A stretch of 64,000 nt of DNA from an uncultured Eubacterium sp. Lineage in GTDB: Bacteria; Bacillota; Clostridia; Lachnospirales; Lachnospiraceae. Both the position numbers and the translations under genes were made by a program. Shown in pieces: positions 61,114 through 64,000 of the stretch; the first letter of the stretch is position 1; every line of letters begins with the position of its first letter. A model generated the notes under the pieces. It was not told the DNA's origin and searched no databases. It worked only from the letters and a program-made list of their open reading frames with translations. The stretch lies in the NCBI GenBank assembly GCA_910584065.1, contig CAJTZN010000005.1, positions 1-64,000 on the forward strand, read 5' to 3'.

Positions 61114-61851
61114 ATGGATCAAAATATACTTGTCGTTGATGACGAACAGGAGATCGCCGACCTGCTCGAAGTGTATCTGAAAAATGACGGCTACCGCGTG
61201 TTCAAATTTTACAATGGCACCGACGCCCTGTCATGTATCAACACCACCCGGATCGATCTCGCTATTTTAGACGTTATGCTTCCGGATCTTGACGGCTTTC
61301 ATCTCTGCCAGAAGATCCGCGAAAAATACTTCTACCCGATCATTATGCTCACCGCCAAAGTGGAAGACGGGGACAAGATCATGGGGCTGACGCTCGGAGC
61401 GGACGATTATATTACCAAACCGTTCAATCCACTGGAAGTTACGGCCCGGGTAAAAACACAGCTGCGGCGCTATACCCGCTACAACCACGCCGCCGACGCG
61501 GCCGGCGATGCCAAATATGGCGACACCGAATATGGCAATGCCAAATATGGCAACGCCGAATATGACATCCGGGGCCTCACCATTAACAGGGATACCCACA
61601 AATGTACGCTGTTCGGAGAGGAAATCAGCCTGACTCCGATTGAGTTTTCCATCTTATGGTATCTATGTGAAAACAGGGGAAAAGTCATTCCGTCCGAACA
61701 ATTATTTGAACACGTATGGGAAGAAAAATTTCTCGACAATAACAATACCGTGATGGCGCACATCGGCAGACTTCGCGAAAAGCTGAAAGAACCCGCGCGC
61801 AAACCCAAATTTATAAAAACCGTATGGGGGGTTGGCTATACCATTGAATAA
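61114..61851 (+). CDS. VanR-like response regulator (OmpR family)
   Basis: 245 residues. Receiver domain with acidic pair DDEQE, phosphorylation site AILDVMLPD and LTAKVEDGDKIMGLTLGADDYITKPF; C-terminal OmpR/PhoB winged helix ending KFIKTVWGVGYTIE. The linker holds four 5-residue units (DAKYG, DTEYG, NAKYG, NAEYD). It partners the histidine kinase encoded next. Sequence style matches VanR of clostridial vanG-like regulators, but no van resistance genes are in the window. Confidence 0.92.
   Translation: MDQNILVVDDEQEIADLLEVYLKNDGYRVFKFYNGTDALSCINTTRIDLAILDVMLPDLDGFHLCQKIREKYFYPIIMLTAKVEDGDKIMGLTLGADDYITKPFNPLEVTARVKTQLRRYTRYNHAADAAGDAKYGDTEYGNAKYGNAEYDIRGLTINRDTHKCTLFGEEISLTPIEFSILWYLCENRGKVIPSEQLFEHVWEEKFLDNNNTVMAHIGRLREKLKEPARKPKFIKTVWGVGYTIE
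61507..61566 (+). repeat. 15-bp in-frame tandem repeat (4 copies) in the regulator linker
   Basis: Four consecutive 15-bp units (type GATGCCAAATATGGC) encode the (D/N)(A/T)(K/E)YG repeats between receiver and DNA-binding domains. Confidence 0.9.
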
Positions 61852-62920
61852 TTATAAAAGCAGGATCACACGGCGCATTCTGGCACAATACATATTATCA
61901 CTGGCGGCATTCGTGATCGGAACCGTACTGTTCGTTTTGCTGTCCCACTCGTTCCTGCGCGGTTTTCTGTGGGATCCGACGGATCCGCTCTATATTGTAT
62001 TACATTTCGTAAAAGAATATATCCTATTGTTTTTAGTTATCATACTATTTGGGGGATGGGCCCTGATCACCTACTATTTTATGGGGCGCCCGCTTCATTA
62101 TCTCGATGAGGTGATCGCCGCCGCGGAAAAGCTGGTCCGCCCGACCGAGGAACAGATCATCCTCTCTGACGCCTTAAAAAGCATTCAGGACGAATTAAAT
62201 CGCGTGCGGGAAACGGCACTTTTGAACGCCAATCTGACAAAAGAAGCAGAACAGCGGAAAAACGACCTCGTCGTCTATCTGGCCCACGACCTGAAAACGC
62301 CGCTCACCTCGGTGATCGGCTATCTCACATTGCTCCGTGACGAGCGGCAGATCTCGGAGGAACTGCGGCAGAAATATGTAACGATCTCTTTAGGAAAGGC
62401 AGAACGGCTGGAAGATCTTATCAACGAATTTTTTGAGATCACGAGATTTAACCTCTCTCATTTTACCCTCCAGTACAGCGAAATCAACCTGACCCGGCTG
62501 TTGGAACAACTGATCTTTGAATTTCAGCCAATGTTTGAGGAAAAGCAGTTACAGTGCGCCCTTCAGGCGCCCGCGGACACGATGCTCCGCTGCGATGCCG
62601 ACCGGATGCAGCGCGTATTTGATAATCTCCTGCGAAACGCCGTTTTCTATAGTTTTGAAAACAGCACGATCGAAATCGCCGTCAGCCAGAAAGACGGGCA
62701 GACGTCGATCTCTTTTACCAACAGCGGAAATACCATTCCTCCCGAAAAACTATCGCGTATCTTTGAACAGTTTTACCGCCTGGATACATCGAGAAGCTCG
62801 AAAAATGGCGGCGCCGGACTCGGACTGGCGATCGCGAAGGAGATCGTCGAACTCCACGGCGGCACGATAAGCGCGTCGAGCGGGGACGACGTGATCCGCT
62901 TTGACATTATGATTCCATGA
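61832..62920 (+). CDS. VanS-like sensor histidine kinase
   Basis: 362 residues (358 if the TTG at 61844 is the start). Two membrane helices (~20-45 and ~60-85) with a very short outer loop, then HAMP-like and kinase parts: H-box YLAHDLKTPLTSVIGYL, N-box DNLLRNAVFYS, G-box GGAGLGLAIAKEIVELHG. The start overlaps the end of the regulator gene, so expression is coupled. The signal is unknown; the small outer loop points to a membrane or wall-precursor cue. Confidence 0.9.
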   Translation: MAIPLNNYKSRITRRILAQYILSLAAFVIGTVLFVLLSHSFLRGFLWDPTDPLYIVLHFVKEYILLFLVIILFGGWALITYYFMGRPLHYLDEVIAAAEKLVRPTEEQIILSDALKSIQDELNRVRETALLNANLTKEAEQRKNDLVVYLAHDLKTPLTSVIGYLTLLRDERQISEELRQKYVTISLGKAERLEDLINEFFEITRFNLSHFTLQYSEINLTRLLEQLIFEFQPMFEEKQLQCALQAPADTMLRCDADRMQRVFDNLLRNAVFYSFENSTIEIAVSQKDGQTSISFTNSGNTIPPEKLSRIFEQFYRLDTSRSSKNGGAGLGLAIAKEIVELHGGTISASSGDDVIRFDIMIP

Positions 62921-63599
62921 GCTGATACGACCACAGATTTTTTATCTGCGCCATCAATTGCTCCAGTTCCCATGTCCTCTCACTCCGCTCCCGGCTGTTC
63001 GGGTCATGGATCGTCACCATCCCCTCATCATCCATGCCGCACAGTACGATATAATGCCCTGTCGTCGTAAAATCACCGGGCCCCACCACGCAGATAATCG
63101 GCTTCCCCTGCCGCAGCTCATTCCGGATGTTCTTCTCGTTAAACGTGACCTCCTGCGCGTCCAGTCCCAGTTTACGTGCGCCCTCTGACATGAGCGTCCA
63201 GGAAGAACCGGCTCCGTCCGCGTAGTAACCCCAGTCATCGGCCAGCCGCGCCACCGTGAGCGGATCATATTTCGTCTCACCGGAGAGCCCGCACAGAACC
63301 ATCGACAGACAGGTCGGCCCGCATCCGTTAAATTCCATCGTGCCGTCCCCGTAAATTTTATACCGCCAGCGTTCATCGAATTGGAAATAGGAAGGGATCG
63401 TCCCCGGAATGATGTCATCCAGTGCTTCCATCGTCCGGCCTTCGGTCAGAACGGTCTCATTCTTCTGTGTATGGTACATTTTTCCGACAATGAGCAAACC
63501 GATGAGCAGGATCGCCAAGATCGTTGCCCATTTGACAATATAAATCCGTATCTGCCGCCTTCTCCGCGCTTCTCTTTTTATGACCAGTACATTTCCCAT
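62907..63599 (-). CDS. membrane-anchored C39-like cysteine peptidase
   Basis: 230 residues. One N-terminal membrane helix (~23-42), then a papain-like C39 domain: Cys in FNGCGPTCLSMVL, His in TTGHYIVLCGMDD, Asp in TIHDPNSRER. The outer orientation is inferred from the basic N-terminus. Convergent with the kinase gene, overlapping its end by 14 bp. It could cleave a peptide at the surface; whether it belongs to the VanRS-like system is unknown. Confidence 0.88.
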   Translation of the reverse strand: MGNVLVIKREARRRRQIRIYIVKWATILAILLIGLLIVGKMYHTQKNETVLTEGRTMEALDDIIPGTIPSYFQFDERWRYKIYGDGTMEFNGCGPTCLSMVLCGLSGETKYDPLTVARLADDWGYYADGAGSSWTLMSEGARKLGLDAQEVTFNEKNIRNELRQGKPIICVVGPGDFTTTGHYIVLCGMDDEGMVTIHDPNSRERSERTWELEQLMAQIKNLWSYQLMES

Positions 63600-63779
63600 A
63601 AAAAACCTCCAAACTCCTACGTATTCTGAAAGATATTCCTCTGTTAAAAAGTATATCTTATAGCAACTTATAGTATTTGAAGATTTTCTGAATAAATTCC
63701 TATGAAAATATTAATTTTTTCTAATTGATATCCGTTCATTTCGGCATTTGAATAAAATCTTTCTTTTTTATCATGCAGG

Positions 63780-63808
63780 TTGCAATCCCCCTTCTCTTAG
63801 ATTATAAT
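63780..63808 (+). promoter_or_regulatory. promoter of the right-edge AAA ATPase gene
   Basis: TTGCAA (63780-63785), 17-bp spacer, TATAAT (63803-63808), 55 bp before the ATG at 63864. Confidence 0.75.
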
Positions 63809-63863
63809 AAAAATGTGATGTCAAAACACAAAAAACCAAATAAAAACGTGAGGGAATTTATCT

Positions 63864-64000
63864 ATGGAACGATTAATTTTAAACAAACTCTTAGATTGGA
63901 AGGCCTCGCCCTACCGGAAACCACTGATCTTAAAAGGCGTACGTCAAGTTGGCAAGACCTGGCTTCTCAAAGAATTCGGCAGGCGCTGTTATGAAAATAC
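63864..64000 (+). CDS. AAA ATPase (AAA_14/DUF4143-like), cut by window end
   Basis: Only the first 45 codons are present: MERLILNKLLDWKASPYRKP, then the P-loop LKGVRQVGKTWLLKEFG. This start is typical of the AAA_14 + DUF4143 family of large ATPases of unknown role. GAGGG lies about nine bases before the ATG. A competing frame (63773-63994) lacks any family likeness and was rejected. Confidence 0.82.
   Translation, partial: MERLILNKLLDWKASPYRKPLILKGVRQVGKTWLLKEFGRRCYEN

Noticed and set aside
63773..63994. 73-codon plus-strand frame at the right edge
   Set aside because: The overlapping frame from 63864 has a clear P-loop ATPase start and a ribosome site, so this one is a shadow.
61114..64000. 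vancomycin-resistance cluster
   Set aside because: Only VanRS-like regulators are present; no ligase, dehydrogenase or dipeptidase genes nearby.
1..64000. CRISPR array, prophage, insertion sequence, rRNA or tRNA gene
   Set aside because: No spaced direct repeats of CRISPR type, no phage structural or integrase genes, no transposase with terminal repeats (only an Rpn remnant), and no recognisable rRNA or tRNA sequence were seen.

Overview
The window looks like chromosome of a spore-forming, Gram-positive gut Clostridia, most likely Lachnospiraceae. Evidence: spoVAD/spoVAE spore genes, fused secDF, many lipoproteins and surface proteins with Ig/FN3-like modules, a BspA-type leucine-rich protein, GH115/GH97/GH13 and tandem-esterase polysaccharide enzymes, and consensus sigma-A promoters with strong GGAGG ribosome sites. 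The assignment rests on gene content; no rRNA or other marker gene is present.

Layout. 1-25 kb is entirely minus strand: a potABC polyamine importer without potD but with a DUF4846 lipoprotein; a uxaC-GH115 glucuronate module; a polysaccharide deacetylase; an ABC export system with two ATPases (one carrying an AbrB domain), one FtsX-type permease and three adaptor lipoproteins; a BlaI-BlaR-like regulatory locus whose M56 metallopeptidase is fused to a large outer sensor domain, followed by two free lipoprotein copies of that domain; and recQ. 25-29 kb: GH13, a GGDEF cyclase and Fic (plus), then an EamA transporter, a P-loop kinase and an AI-2E-family protein (minus). 31-33 kb: an AT-rich two-gene AAA ATPase/TOPRIM-like cassette resembling anti-phage systems. 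33-40 kb: a secreted double esterase, a secreted multidomain GH97 and its divergent AraC regulator. 40-50 kb: spoVAE-spoVAD, secDF, tadA with a LytTR fragment, an Rpn-type nuclease remnant, prmA, a TetR-CPBP pair and pta. 50-58 kb: a NatAB-like exporter with an AlkD-like protein, a BspA-type LRR protein behind a structured leader RNA, a type I toxin-antitoxin unit with a 26-aa toxin, and an amino-acid ABC importer whose binding protein appears circularly permuted. 58-64 kb: a PadR-controlled DUF4097/LiaF-like envelope-stress operon, an orphan VanRS-like two-component system, a C39-type peptidase and the start of an AAA ATPase cut by the window end.

Themes. Glycan use: GH115 releases glucuronic acid from xylan and UxaC isomerises it; the esterase, GH97 and GH13 fit the same lifestyle. 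Envelope sensing: the BlaI/M56 locus, PadR/DUF4097/LiaF, VanRS-like proteins and the three-adaptor exporter. Several sensor or linker regions carry short in-frame tandem repeats.

The observations I judge most novel are the peptidase-free duplicates of the M56 sensor domain, the permuted solute-binding protein, the toxin with its convergent antisense RNA, and the AAA/TOPRIM cassette. All functional calls come from reading motifs in the sequence; no database search was run.
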